Shown here piece by piece: positions 16,666 through 26,131 of a DNA stretch of 64,000 nt. Position 1 is the stretch's first letter, and the number at the start of each line of letters is the position of its first letter. The notes under the pieces were generated by a model. That model saw nothing but the letters and a program-made list of their open reading frames with translations. It was not told the DNA's origin and did not search any database. This stretch comes from Paraflavitalea pollutisoli. GTDB lineage: Bacteria > Bacteroidota > Bacteroidia > Chitinophagales > Chitinophagaceae. The stretch is taken from the NCBI RefSeq assembly GCF_029360705.1, contig NZ_JARKMX010000004.1, forward strand, positions 372,001 through 436,000, given 5' to 3'. Made by a program: the position numbers and the translations under genes.

Positions 16666-17874
16666 ATGACGGAATCCAACGAAAGCGAATTACCCTATAT
16701 CCAGGCGATCCAGCTGGGTATACTGGTACACAAGGTGCGCGAGCAGGAACCATTGACGGACGAAGAGCAGCAACAATTGACTGCCTGGCTGAACGCCGAT
16801 CCCGGCCGCGAGCAATTGCTGGCAGAACTGGTTGATCGCACACAGGTCCTAGCAGCTTTGAAGTCGATGACAAAGTTTGACGCCGACAAAGCCGTGGCCG
16901 CCATTTTTACCGCGATCGACTCACCGCCTGCCCCGGTCGTCAAATCCTGGAAGCGCTGGATAAAACCCCTCGCTGCGGCGGCCTCTTTGCTATTGCTGGC
17001 CGGCGCCGGCTGGTGGTTGTATGAGCGACAGCGCGGACCGCAGCCCGGTGATGCCACGACAGCCGGCATTGTACCCGGCTATACAAAAGCAGTGGTAAAA
17101 CTCGTCGATGGCCGGGAGCTGGCACTGGACAGTCTGCAAAACCTTTCCTTGGGCATGCAGGGAACCGCCCGCCTGCTACAGGATCATGGCCGGCTGGTGT
17201 ATACCACAACGGGTGCTGGACCTGTAGTCTACAACTCCGTCATTACACCACGGGGTGGTCAGTACCAGGTCTCCCTGGCAGATGGTACGCAGGTATGGTT
17301 GAATGCAGCTTCATCCATTACCTACCCAACCACCTTTGGGGGTAATAAACGGGAAGTGACAGTAACCGGTGAAGCATTTTTCAGTGTTGCCAAAGATCCC
17401 TCCAAACCATTTTTTGTAAAAACCGGCGCTATGCAGGTACAGGTTGTGGGCACCGAGTTCAACATAATGGCTTATCCCGATGAAGCGGCCATCCGGACAA
17501 CACTGGTGTCGGGTGTCGTAAAAGCTTCCAATGGCAGGCAGGAGCTGACCCTCCAGCCCGGTGAGCAAGCGGTACTGTCACGCCAGTCTGACAATTTGCA
17601 AACCACCCGATCGGGTATCGACGAAGCGGTAGCCTGGCGTACCGGTAAGTTCTGGTTTGAAGATACCAATATGGCGGCGATCATGCGCCAGGTAGCCCGG
17701 TGGTACGATGTGCAGGTCGAATTCCGCGGTAAGGCATCCGATATAGGATTCAGCGGGCAGATATCGAGGCAGAAACAATTGGCCGACCTGCTGATGATCC
17801 TGTCTGCCACCCGCGAGGTTCATTTCGAGATCAAAGACAACAAGACCATCGTAGTGATACCCGGACCTCAATAA
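16666..17874 (+). CDS. FecR family anti-sigma factor
   Basis: A 402-residue membrane-spanning anti-sigma. The cytosolic N-terminal helical region is at 1-95, one membrane helix at about 101-119 (LAAAASLLLLAGAGWWLYE), then the periplasmic FecR beta domain (TPRGGQYQVSLADGTQVWLN, VTVTGEAFFSVAKD, FNIMAYPDE) and a C-terminal DUF4974-type domain (WRTGKFWFEDTNMAAIMRQ, DIGFSGQISR). It should hold the upstream sigma factor inactive until the STN domain of the SusC receptor signals. It follows the sigma gene and precedes susC by 19 bp. Confidence 0.95.
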   Translation: MTESNESELPYIQAIQLGILVHKVREQEPLTDEEQQQLTAWLNADPGREQLLAELVDRTQVLAALKSMTKFDADKAVAAIFTAIDSPPAPVVKSWKRWIKPLAAAASLLLLAGAGWWLYERQRGPQPGDATTAGIVPGYTKAVVKLVDGRELALDSLQNLSLGMQGTARLLQDHGRLVYTTTGAGPVVYNSVITPRGGQYQVSLADGTQVWLNAASSITYPTTFGGNKREVTVTGEAFFSVAKDPSKPFFVKTGAMQVQVVGTEFNIMAYPDEAAIRTTLVSGVVKASNGRQELTLQPGEQAVLSRQSDNLQTTRSGIDEAVAWRTGKFWFEDTNMAAIMRQVARWYDVQVEFRGKASDIGFSGQISRQKQLADLLMILSATREVHFEIKDNKTIVVIPGPQ

Positions 17875-17893
17875 ACCTATTTTACCCAACCAG

Positions 17894-20800
17894 ATGATAC
17901 CTGTAAATCGCGCGGCAATGACCCTTCCTGTTCCTTTTATGCGTTGCAAACTTTCCGGCACCAGGCGTATTCACCTGTTGTTGCTGGGCCTCGTATTGAT
18001 GTCATCGGTACCGGCATTTTCCCAGCAGGTACGTATTGCCGGTAAAGACCTTCGTCTCGAACAGGTATTTGCGGAGATCAGCAAACAGACCGGGCTTGAA
18101 TTCTTCTATCCAAGCGTCTTGCTCAAGCAGGCACACCCGGTATCGCTACCCGATCAACCAATGCAGGTAGAAGGCATCCTGACCTTGTGCCTGCAAGGGC
18201 AGGGACTGGGTTTCAGCATCAGCAATGGCACGATCATTATTTATAGAACACAAAACAATGTACCGGCCGAAAAGCAGCCGGTAGAAGAGGATCCATTCGT
18301 GGAGATCAGGGGGCGGATAGTAGACAGTCATGGAGCACCGGTGGAGATGGCTTCGGTGGTATTGGGACGCACCCGGACGGGAACATTGACAGATCCCTCC
18401 GGATCCTTTATCCTGAAAATGAAAGCGCCCCAACTGACCGATGTATTGACCATCAGTTTTGTAGGACTGAAAGAACTGCAGGTGGCACTGGCCGGTAAAA
18501 CGAATGTCGGTCAGTTGACATTGCAACCAGCCGACCATGCACTCGACGAATCCGTCGTGATGGCCTATGGTGCTACTTCCGAGCGGTTTCGTACCGGTGA
18601 TATTACCACCATCCGGGCGGCGGAAATAGAGAAAACGCCCTCGCTGAATGTCGTGGAGGCGCTGGCGGCCAGGGTGCCTGGTTTGTATGTCCGGCAAAAC
18701 GGCAGTAACCCGGGAAGCAGCTATAAGATGAATTTGCGGGGCGTCAATGTACTTCCCACTTTTGGCGCCATTCTGTCTGCAGGTACCGATGTGGTACATA
18801 CGCTTAGCAAACCATTGGTCGTTGTCGATGGTCTGCCCACCGCGCCCGACCTGGTAACCGATATTGACAAAAACCTGCTGACCAATCCACTCTCCGGACT
18901 CATAGGAGCAGGAGGCGACCGCGACCCCTTGTATTGGCTCAATCCTTCCGACGTAGAAAGCATCACCGTACTGAAAGATGCGGAAGCCACAGCCCTCTAT
19001 GGGTCCCGTGCCTCCAATGGGGTGATCATGATCACCACTAAAAAAGGGAAGCCCGGTAAAACATCCTTCCAGGTGACCGTTAATACAGGCATCAATGCGC
19101 CCGCGCGCCGGCTCAACCTATTGAGTACCCCACAATACCTGGCCATGCGCCGGGAGGGCTGGAACAATTCAATAGCCGCAGGGCTGCCCGTGAACGGAAG
19201 CAATAAGCCGGATGCACTCAATGCCTATGATATGCTGGTATGGGATACCACACGCACTACGGATTGGCAACACGAATTGCTAAGCAGCGCCCCGGTTTAC
19301 AATGCAGGCATGTCGTTGTCGGGCGGTCGCAAGACTACTGTGTACCGGCTGTCTGCCAACTACAACCATTTTACATCCTCCTATCCGCATGCCCGTGCTA
19401 CACCGGCCTTCCGGGACAGCAGGGCTACTTTTTCAGGCAGTGTGTCGACCCGCTCTGCCAACAACCGGCTGAAGCTGACGACATCAGCAACCTTTTCAAC
19501 CATTGCCTCCCGGCAACCTTCCCGCAGTCCCGATCCCTATATATTCCTGGCACCTGATGCGCCGTCTATATTCGACTCAGCAGGCGATGTCAACTACAAG
19601 GGCTGGTGGCAAGCGCGCGCGGGAGAGGTCGTAGGTGACAACAATCCGTTTAACATGCTGGCGGAGCATTTTCAGGACCAGCGAACCACCTTGTTTGTAC
19701 GTACGAAAGTATCTTACGAACTGATCCGGTCATTGGTCTTTGCGGTAAATGCTGGTTACGCCGATAGCAAGGGTACACAAACCATCACGAAGCCTTCGTC
19801 GGCCAATGACCCGCGTTATGCATTGATACGGCAGGCGAGTTTTGGACACAACAAGCATACCGGTCTCAGCATAGAGCCAGAGTTGCGCTATAAAGTGCGG
19901 TGGGGGCGGCACCACCTGGAGTTACTGGCAGGCGGCGGATTTCAATCGGATGACCAGGAAGGCACCATTGAAGATGCCAGCGGGTATACGGCAGATGACC
20001 AGATGAACTCAACAGCTGGTGCTGCCCTTGTTATAAAAACAGGCGAGGCCGTAGAACGTAAATCCATTGCAGCGTTGGGGCGGTTGTCTTATCGCTATGC
20101 CGATGAAATACTGGTGGACCTTTCGGGGCGGCGCGATGGTTCGAGTAGCTTTGGCCCCGGCCGCCGGTTTGGTAATTTCGGCTCCGTGGGATTGGGGTGG
20201 ATATTCACGAAAGCGTCCTGGATCAGGCAGCTACCGGCCATCAGCTTTGGAAAGATCCGGGGCAGTTACGGGATTACCGGTACACAAAGTGCCATTCCCA
20301 ATGCATACCTGTCTACCTACAGGCCGGCCAACGATTTTTATTGGGGAACCCTTCCGCCTTATGCTTATTATACCACCTATGGCAATTACCAGGGCATCAA
20401 TACCTATTCGGTGACCCGTGTCACCAATCCCTACCTGGGTTGGGTACAGTCTGTTGGCCTTGACCTGGGCATCGATCTGTACCTGTTCAAAGACCAGCGA
20501 TTGAAAGTATCCCTGCAATGGTATCAAAAAACAACCGGCAATCAAATCATTTCCAAACCGGTCAGTACGGTGACCGGCGCTGAGACCTATTACGCGAATG
20601 CGCCTGTTAAGGTAAGGAACCAGGGCATAGAAGCCATCATTGATTATGCGTCAAAGCCCAATCGGGCAGGCTGGCAGTGGTATGTGCAGGTGAATGGAGC
20701 CGCCAACCGCAATCAACTGCTGTCTTATCCTGGGCTTGAAAATTCACCGCTCCAAAGCTTCTACGACATTGGGCAACCGTTGGTTTATCAATCCCTGTAT

Positions 20801-21382
20801 CCCGCCTTTCTGCAAAAAGAGACAGGTGTTTATTCGGTGGTCGATCCCAACGACCGCAATGCGCGGGCGGTGCCGGTAAAAGTGAGCGATTATCCGGCAT
20901 TTACCGGCGGTGTGCAAACAGGCATTTCCTGGAAGAATATTTCCTTGTCGGCATCGTTGGCTGTTGCCAAACAAAAGGGATTCACCAATATGCAGGGCAC
21001 CGCCTATCCGGGCCTGCTGCCGGCAGGATCGTTGAGTAACCAACCCGTGGCCGTGATCAATGACCCGCGCTGGCATAGCGTGGCGGACTCAACGATAGGA
21101 GGCGCCTTTCATGCGGCAGGTGTGAGCTACTTTCAGTCATTGGATATCTACTGGAACGATGCCTCGTATGTCGCCATAAAAAATGCAACGCTGACGGTGG
21201 GCATGCCATCGGCCTGGCTACGCAAAACAGGTATTCAGGCATTTAGTATATATGCACGGGCAGAAAACCTGGCCTTTATTCCACTATCCGGGTACCGGGG
21301 TATTAACCCTGAGCAGCCTGGCCTTACCACACAACTTCCGCTCCGGATGTTATTGGTGAGTGGCTTAACCATCAACTTATAA
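17894..21382 (+). CDS. SusC/RagA-type TonB-dependent receptor with STN signalling domain
   Basis: A 1162-residue outer-membrane receptor. Signal peptide is near residues 25-46. The STN domain is at about 47-122 (IAGKDLRLEQVFAEISKQTG), a carboxypeptidase-regulatory-like domain at 136-215 (VEIRGRIVDSHGAPVEMASV), the plug at 225-350 (LDESVVMAYGATSERFRTGD, ITVLKDAEATALYGSRASNG), and then the beta-barrel. The STN domain links it to the FecR/sigma pair just upstream. Ligand is unknown; no glycoside hydrolase gene is in the operon, so it need not be a polysaccharide system. The frame is intact throughout. Confidence 0.96.
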   Translation: MIPVNRAAMTLPVPFMRCKLSGTRRIHLLLLGLVLMSSVPAFSQQVRIAGKDLRLEQVFAEISKQTGLEFFYPSVLLKQAHPVSLPDQPMQVEGILTLCLQGQGLGFSISNGTIIIYRTQNNVPAEKQPVEEDPFVEIRGRIVDSHGAPVEMASVVLGRTRTGTLTDPSGSFILKMKAPQLTDVLTISFVGLKELQVALAGKTNVGQLTLQPADHALDESVVMAYGATSERFRTGDITTIRAAEIEKTPSLNVVEALAARVPGLYVRQNGSNPGSSYKMNLRGVNVLPTFGAILSAGTDVVHTLSKPLVVVDGLPTAPDLVTDIDKNLLTNPLSGLIGAGGDRDPLYWLNPSDVESITVLKDAEATALYGSRASNGVIMITTKKGKPGKTSFQVTVNTGINAPARRLNLLSTPQYLAMRREGWNNSIAAGLPVNGSNKPDALNAYDMLVWDTTRTTDWQHELLSSAPVYNAGMSLSGGRKTTVYRLSANYNHFTSSYPHARATPAFRDSRATFSGSVSTRSANNRLKLTTSATFSTIASRQPSRSPDPYIFLAPDAPSIFDSAGDVNYKGWWQARAGEVVGDNNPFNMLAEHFQDQRTTLFVRTKVSYELIRSLVFAVNAGYADSKGTQTITKPSSANDPRYALIRQASFGHNKHTGLSIEPELRYKVRWGRHHLELLAGGGFQSDDQEGTIEDASGYTADDQMNSTAGAALVIKTGEAVERKSIAALGRLSYRYADEILVDLSGRRDGSSSFGPGRRFGNFGSVGLGWIFTKASWIRQLPAISFGKIRGSYGITGTQSAIPNAYLSTYRPANDFYWGTLPPYAYYTTYGNYQGINTYSVTRVTNPYLGWVQSVGLDLGIDLYLFKDQRLKVSLQWYQKTTGNQIISKPVSTVTGAETYYANAPVKVRNQGIEAIIDYASKPNRAGWQWYVQVNGAANRNQLLSYPGLENSPLQSFYDIGQPLVYQSLYPAFLQKETGVYSVVDPNDRNARAVPVKVSDYPAFTGGVQTGISWKNISLSASLAVAKQKGFTNMQGTAYPGLLPAGSLSNQPVAVINDPRWHSVADSTIGGAFHAAGVSYFQSLDIYWNDASYVAIKNATLTVGMPSAWLRKTGIQAFSIYARAENLAFIPLSGYRGINPEQPGLTTQLPLRMLLVSGLTINL

Positions 21383-21391
21383 CCCCTTGTT

Positions 21392-22792
21392 ATGCGTACG
21401 AGCAAACTGGTGTATGTGACAACAATATGGCTGCTGCTGACGTCAGGCCTGACGGCGTGTAATAAACTACTGGATGTGTCCCCGTCCGACGAAACAACCA
21501 TCGATGACATGTTTGGTGACAGCGCATTGGCGGAGGCTGCCGTAGCAGGGATCTACAACAATATGAACAGGCAGGGACACTTTGAATGGAGTGGTCTTTC
21601 CTATAATACTGCCCGTTCGGCAGACGAAGCAATATGGAAATCATTTTTTCCGGATTACTTTGCAGCGAATACCCTGACGTATACGGATAACGATGTCAGA
21701 ACCATGTGGAGCCAGGGATATAGTAGCCTGTTTACCATCAATACCTGTATCGCAGGACTGCAGGCAGCCACCAAACTTTCTCAACCTCAGCAAAGCAGGT
21801 TGTTGGGCGAGGCGATGTTTTGCCGGGCATTCACCTATTTTAACCTCGTCAATACCTGGGGAGATGCTATCCCCCTCATCACAACCCCCGATGCACAAGC
21901 AAACCAGGTGGCCAAAAGCGTTCCCCGCCAACAGGTATACGACCAAATGATCGCCGACCTGGTACAGGCTCAGTCATTACTGACAGTGGTCTACGCGGGC
22001 ACGGACAGGGTTCGCCCCAACCTCATGGCCGTCCACGCATTGCTGGCACGGGTATACCTGTACCAGGGCCGGTTCGGGGAAGCAGTCACGCTAAGCAGTA
22101 CAGTCATCAACAGCAATTTGTATACGCCCTTGCCCAAGCCAGCCGCTTTATTCCTGCGGACTGGCAAAGAAACCATCTGGCAACTGATGCCAGGAAAAGA
22201 CAAGCTGATGGAGCCTGTGGGCGACGCCCTGATATACCTGGGTACACCTACGATGTTAACGCGTGAACTGGCCGCCGCCTTTGAGCCGGGTGATTTGCGG
22301 CGTAAGGCCTGGGTGACAGACCAGCCCCTGCTGGGGCAATCATTTACCACAGCGTGTAAATACAAAAATCTTGCTGACAACAACGATCCGGTATCGAACG
22401 AATATTACATCGTATTGAGGCTGGCCGAACAGTACCTCATACGTGCCGAAGCCAATAGCCGACTGGGCAACACGGCCTTAGCCATTGCAGACCTCAATAT
22501 CATCCGCGAACGTGCGGGCCTGCTGGCATTATCCGCTTCCCTGGATCAGCAACAATGTATGCTGGCGGTGGAGCAGGAACGACGGGTAGAGTTATGTACC
22601 GAGTGGGGGCATCGTTGGTTCGATCTCAGGCGGTGGCCCGGCCTTGTAAATCCTTCCCGCACCAGGGCAGACGAAATACTCGGTGTACTGAAGCCTGATT
22701 GGCAACCCGCCAGTCTATGGTATCCCGTGCCACAACGCGAGTTGCAGCTCAATCCATTCCTGGTTCAAAATCCCGGCTACCCGGCCCGGTAA
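21392..22792 (+). CDS. RagB/SusD family nutrient-binding lipoprotein
   Basis: A 466-residue SusD-like surface lipoprotein with signal and lipobox LLTSGLTAC (lipid Cys23). SusD signatures are the TPR-like helical N-terminal core (AVAGIYNNMNRQGHFEWSG) and the C-terminal block WGHRWFDLRRWPG plus YPVPQREL. It is the lid of the SusCD transporter and starts 9 bp after the receptor gene. At 466 residues it is a little shorter than average but looks complete. Confidence 0.95.
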   Translation: MRTSKLVYVTTIWLLLTSGLTACNKLLDVSPSDETTIDDMFGDSALAEAAVAGIYNNMNRQGHFEWSGLSYNTARSADEAIWKSFFPDYFAANTLTYTDNDVRTMWSQGYSSLFTINTCIAGLQAATKLSQPQQSRLLGEAMFCRAFTYFNLVNTWGDAIPLITTPDAQANQVAKSVPRQQVYDQMIADLVQAQSLLTVVYAGTDRVRPNLMAVHALLARVYLYQGRFGEAVTLSSTVINSNLYTPLPKPAALFLRTGKETIWQLMPGKDKLMEPVGDALIYLGTPTMLTRELAAAFEPGDLRRKAWVTDQPLLGQSFTTACKYKNLADNNDPVSNEYYIVLRLAEQYLIRAEANSRLGNTALAIADLNIIRERAGLLALSASLDQQQCMLAVEQERRVELCTEWGHRWFDLRRWPGLVNPSRTRADEILGVLKPDWQPASLWYPVPQRELQLNPFLVQNPGYPAR

Positions 22793-22994
22793 TGAGTCAT
22801 TTTTTATTTCTTCAAAGAAAGTGACAACCGGAGGGGGTCGATCCTTCCCGGGCGACGTTTATTATATATATGGGTTCAAAAACTTTATCCAGCTGGAGGA
22901 GCAGATCATGCTGGTAGCGGGTTCGGTGTATGGCTATGCCCACAACGAGGCCTTTACATTGTTAACCGAAACCGGTGCGAAATATGTCCAATGA
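22791..22994 (+). other. Possible coding remnant between SusD and the orphan STN gene
   Basis: A reading frame without a good start codon ends at a TGA at 22992-22994. Its last 45 residues (for example YGFKNFIQLEEQIMLVAG, then YGYAHNEAFTLLTE) look like real protein rather than random translation. It overlaps the start of the STN gene in another frame. It may be the 3' end of a gene whose beginning was lost, or chance. I do not recognise the family. Confidence 0.25.
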
Positions 22995-23343
22995 TCCAGG
23001 AGCCAGCAGGCCTGCGCGCCCAATACTGCGCAACATAAGCTTGTTGATGAAAGGGGTACTTTTTTTATTGACAGTTGCCTTGGTGCAGGTATGTTCGTCG
23101 ATCATTTCCCAGCGTGTCAGTATCGCTGGTGAGAACATGCCGTTGGAAACAGTATTGGCGGAGATCCGGAAACAAACGGGCATCGAATTCTTCTACCCAA
23201 GTGCATTACTCGAAACCGCCCGGCCGGTTACACTGGAGGTACATCAAATGCCGGTCGAAGAAGTACTGAAGATCTGTTTGCAGGGACAGGGACTTGATTT
23301 CAGCGTAAGCAGCGGAACCGTTATCATTTTTAAAGAAGAATAG
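22984..23343 (+). CDS. Orphan STN (secretin/TonB N-terminal) domain protein
   Basis: A 119-residue protein consisting of a signal-like helix (KGVLFLLTVALVQVCSSI) and one STN domain, then a stop. By hand alignment 44 of 76 positions match the STN domain of the SusC receptor 5 kb upstream (EIRKQTGIEFFYPSALL versus EISKQTGLEFFYPSVLL), so it looks like a partial duplication. A receptor would continue into the carboxypeptidase-like domain; here the frame stops right after IIFKEE. It could be a remnant, or a free periplasmic STN that interferes with FecR. A GTG three codons earlier (22975) is an alternative start. Confidence 0.65.
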   Translation: MSNDPGASRPARPILRNISLLMKGVLFLLTVALVQVCSSIISQRVSIAGENMPLETVLAEIRKQTGIEFFYPSALLETARPVTLEVHQMPVEEVLKICLQGQGLDFSVSSGTVIIFKEE

Positions 23344-23451
23344 GGATACTGCTGTCTGCTTTACGATCCACCAATGAAATGCATAGGTCCAATACTGCTA
23401 CAACCCGTTACTGGTTGTAATAAACCTTGATTTACTGTTCAACGATGCTGA

Positions 23452-23471
23452 CAGGCGGCGGAAGCCGCCTG
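23452..23471 (+). terminator. Perfect hairpin after the orphan STN gene
   Basis: CAGGCGGC pairs with GCCGCCTG over a GGAA loop; TTTTTGTTTTT begins 10 bases later. It may terminate the SusCD-STN transcript before the LysR gene (start 23510). The offset of the T-tract makes this uncertain. Confidence 0.45.
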
Positions 23472-23509
23472 CATGGAAGCTTTTTGTTTTTGAAAAAACT
23501 GATACTTAT

Positions 23510-24409
23510 ATGCTGAATCTGGAATGGTTTAGAACCTTCAAAGCGATCTATGAGACCGGCAACCTGTCGGCTGCAGCGCAGGTGCTGTTTATCTCCCAGC
23601 CTGGCGTGAGCTTACATTTAAGCTCACTCGAGACCTATACAGGATACCGCCTGTTTGACCGCGAAACCAGAAAGATGGTGCCTACCGAGCGGGGTACCAT
23701 ACTGTACAACTGGATCATCGAACCGGTCAACAGGCTGATGGAGGCCGAGCAGACCTTTCACCGCAATTCAATCGTGGAGAAGCCAACCATCAGGGTCGGG
23801 ATGGGATTTGAAACCTTCGAGTTTACGCTGGAAGAACACCTGGCTCAATTACCTTTCAACCTGATCCTCCGTTTCGGTGAATACCCGCAGATGGTGCACG
23901 ACCTGGACAGTGGCAAGCTGGACCTTATATTGACGCCGCAAAAAGGTTGGCAACCCAATCTTGAATACACGGCCTTCACCACCGAACGACTGGTGTTGGT
24001 CTGCGGCAGTGAAACAGATACCGGCACTTTTGAACAGCATGTACTTGGTAACGACCGCACCGCCATCCGGCAATGGCTGAAAGAACAGGTGTGGTATACC
24101 ACCACCGCAGATATGGAACACCTGAGAAGTTTTTGGCTGTCGAATTTCGATAGCCTGCCCGATGTGAAGCCCAATTATGTAGTGCCTTATTGCTGCTCCA
24201 TTTTACGTTGCCTGCGCAATGGAAAAGGGTTTGCGGTAATGCCCGATTTTCTCTGCCGCAAAGAAGTGGCGCAGGGAACCGTCAAGCTGGTATGGGAAGG
24301 TGATCCGCATGTCGAGAATACCTTGCATTTCGGCAAACGAAAGAAAACCATCCATGCAAAAGAGATCCGACAATTGGAGCAATTGCTCACCAGAACCTGG
24401 GCCGGATAA
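23510..24409 (+). CDS. LysR family transcriptional regulator
   Basis: A 299-residue LTTR. The N-terminal winged helix is WFRTFKAIYETGNLSAAAQ then LFISQPGVSLHLSSLE at 5-45, followed by a periplasmic-binding-like effector domain (TIRVGMGFETFEF onward). The effector and target are unknown. An AraC regulator gene follows 31 bp downstream on the same strand, an unusual pairing of two regulators with no obvious enzyme next to them. Confidence 0.93.
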   Translation: MLNLEWFRTFKAIYETGNLSAAAQVLFISQPGVSLHLSSLETYTGYRLFDRETRKMVPTERGTILYNWIIEPVNRLMEAEQTFHRNSIVEKPTIRVGMGFETFEFTLEEHLAQLPFNLILRFGEYPQMVHDLDSGKLDLILTPQKGWQPNLEYTAFTTERLVLVCGSETDTGTFEQHVLGNDRTAIRQWLKEQVWYTTTADMEHLRSFWLSNFDSLPDVKPNYVVPYCCSILRCLRNGKGFAVMPDFLCRKEVAQGTVKLVWEGDPHVENTLHFGKRKKTIHAKEIRQLEQLLTRTWAG

Positions 24410-24439
24410 TCGGTTGATGTCACCTCAAACTATATTTTT

Positions 24440-25309
24440 ATGACTGCATTTATTTTCGAAAAACAGACCTTTTTCAGTATACAACCGTTGAACGAATTAT
24501 ACTACGCAGAACCTGGTGCAACGCCGCCTGGTGTTATCGAGATCTACCTGGTATTGAAGGGGAAGATAATGGTGCATGGCGGCGGATCAGACGTGTCGCT
24601 GGATGCCAACCATTTGTACAGCCGGTTACGGCACAAGCAGGGCGAGGTCAGTCTGCATCCCGATGTCAAAGGGTATGTTATCCGCTTTAGTAAGAGTATG
24701 CTGTATAGCGGCGAACAGGAAAGCTACTGTTCCCATTTCTCGGCATTTCAGGCATTGGTTTTCCGGGGAGAAGCCATACAGCCAGGTGCTTCTTTCTTAC
24801 GGGAAGGGGAGAAGTTGTGCGATATGATGTATGCAGAATATTGTTACCATCCGGGATTCAGTTTACATATACTGGGCGGGTTCCTCAATATATTTGTGTT
24901 GCACCTGATGCGGGCAACCGATTGCTTTGTGCCGGTGTCGGGCAATGTCAGCCAGCATATGCTGGTCAGGAAATTCAATGCATTGCTGGAAGAGAAGTTC
25001 ATGACTAAAAGAAAGGTGTCGGAATATGCAGCCTTGCTATCGGTAACGGCCAACTACCTCAACGGTACGATCAAGCAGGCCACCGGTCAGTCGGTGGGAT
25101 TGCATATACGCCAACGCATCGTCTTGGAGGCAGTTCGCCAGGCCAAACTCAAGGGGGCTAGTTTGAAAGAAGTAGCGTATAGCCTAGGATTTCACGACAA
25201 TGCCCATTTTAGCCGGTACTTCAAAAAAACAGCCGGCAGGAATTTCTCCGACATCAAGCGACATCATTTCAACAATACACTTGTATCATTCAGTGGGGGC
25301 ATAGGGTAG
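24440..25309 (+). CDS. AraC family transcriptional regulator
   Basis: A 289-residue regulator with a cupin-like N-terminal sensing half (PPGVIEIYLVLKGKIMVHG) and a C-terminal double helix-turn-helix (KVSEYAALLSVTANYLNGTI, then SLKEVAYSLGFHDNAHFSRY), ending shortly after FKKTAGRNFSDIKRHH. Downstream is a small membrane protein gene (25470). The ligand and targets are unknown. It is likely cotranscribed with the LysR gene. Confidence 0.93.
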   Translation: MTAFIFEKQTFFSIQPLNELYYAEPGATPPGVIEIYLVLKGKIMVHGGGSDVSLDANHLYSRLRHKQGEVSLHPDVKGYVIRFSKSMLYSGEQESYCSHFSAFQALVFRGEAIQPGASFLREGEKLCDMMYAEYCYHPGFSLHILGGFLNIFVLHLMRATDCFVPVSGNVSQHMLVRKFNALLEEKFMTKRKVSEYAALLSVTANYLNGTIKQATGQSVGLHIRQRIVLEAVRQAKLKGASLKEVAYSLGFHDNAHFSRYFKKTAGRNFSDIKRHHFNNTLVSFSGGIG

Positions 25310-25469
25310 TGGCGTTTTCCCCCGCTGATGGGGCCTGTAGACAGGCTTCCACGAATACATAGTACACGCTATCCCAATTAGTTTTACGCGATGACAGCCC
25401 TTGTGTGCAAACAATTCAACAGAAATAAGGATGGCAGTCGATTTGCGTGGTGATGGGTAAACGTTAACT

Positions 25470-25787
25470 ATGACAATCCAGCCAGGTGAGTTCCCCGTGG
25501 TGGTACAGGCGTACCAGCCATCAGGTAGCGACGATCTCTTTGTGGCCGAGCAGGTTGTTTATAACCAGGCCGAAGCAGATGTATTTACTGCCCGACATTC
25601 GGGTTTACTGATAAAAGCGCGCAAGCCCAATACCAGCGAGCTGCAGACCGTACCCACGTATACAGCAGCGCCTCCACGCCGAAGAGGGGTAGGCGCCGGT
25701 TTCATCGTATTATTACTGCTGATTGCCCTCGTGGTGGCGGGTTTTGCAACAGGATGGATACAGCAAACATTCAACATCGATCTGTAA
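25470..25787 (+). CDS. Small single-span membrane protein of unknown function
   Basis: A 105-residue protein. The first 65 residues are polar (QPGEFPVVVQAYQPSGSDDL, YNQAEADVFTARHSG). A proline/arginine stretch (TAAPPRRRGVG) leads into one membrane helix (FIVLLLLIALVVAGFATGW) near the C-terminus. No family recognised. A strong hairpin follows its stop, so it ends a transcription unit. Codon pattern and the terminator support it being real. Confidence 0.6.
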   Translation: MTIQPGEFPVVVQAYQPSGSDDLFVAEQVVYNQAEADVFTARHSGLLIKARKPNTSELQTVPTYTAAPPRRRGVGAGFIVLLLLIALVVAGFATGWIQQTFNIDL

Positions 25788-26131
25788 AAGGTGCATTTTT
25801 AAGGAAAGCTAAACGGCAACGCCGCAGCGCAACACGCTGCGGCGTTTGTATTGAGTCGACTATGTACATCCAATGTTACGGGTAGGGTTTCCTGAGGTTT
25901 TTAGGCCCTAGCGGTATTCGCTGAAGGTATATGGTTTCCGGGCAAGGCTGCTCAACAGGCTCCAGCATTGTGGCTGGTTGAATCGATGCTTGTGATGGAT
26001 TTCTAATACGTTTCTAATAGCGCCGGAAAAGTAGGGACGCCACGGGCCCGGGCGGGCGGTCGATGTGGTAGTGGAAAGCCAGACCGGGCTGTTGCGGGGC
26101 GGATTTGGCCAGGGCGTACTATCTTGCAGCC
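25788..26131. other. 344-bp gap: terminator then no recognisable gene
   Basis: Holds the hairpin at 25817-25845 and then about 285 bp before the SBF-like transporter. I see no open frame with protein-like composition, no repeat and no convincing promoter in the rest. The transporter's promoter should lie here. Confidence 0.5.
25817..25845 (+). terminator. Strong GC hairpin after the small membrane protein gene
   Basis: A perfect 12-bp stem (AACGCCGCAGCG / CGCTGCGGCGTT) with a 5-base loop, 30 bases past the stop codon. The following sequence, TGTATTG, has only a weak T-run. Confidence 0.6.
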
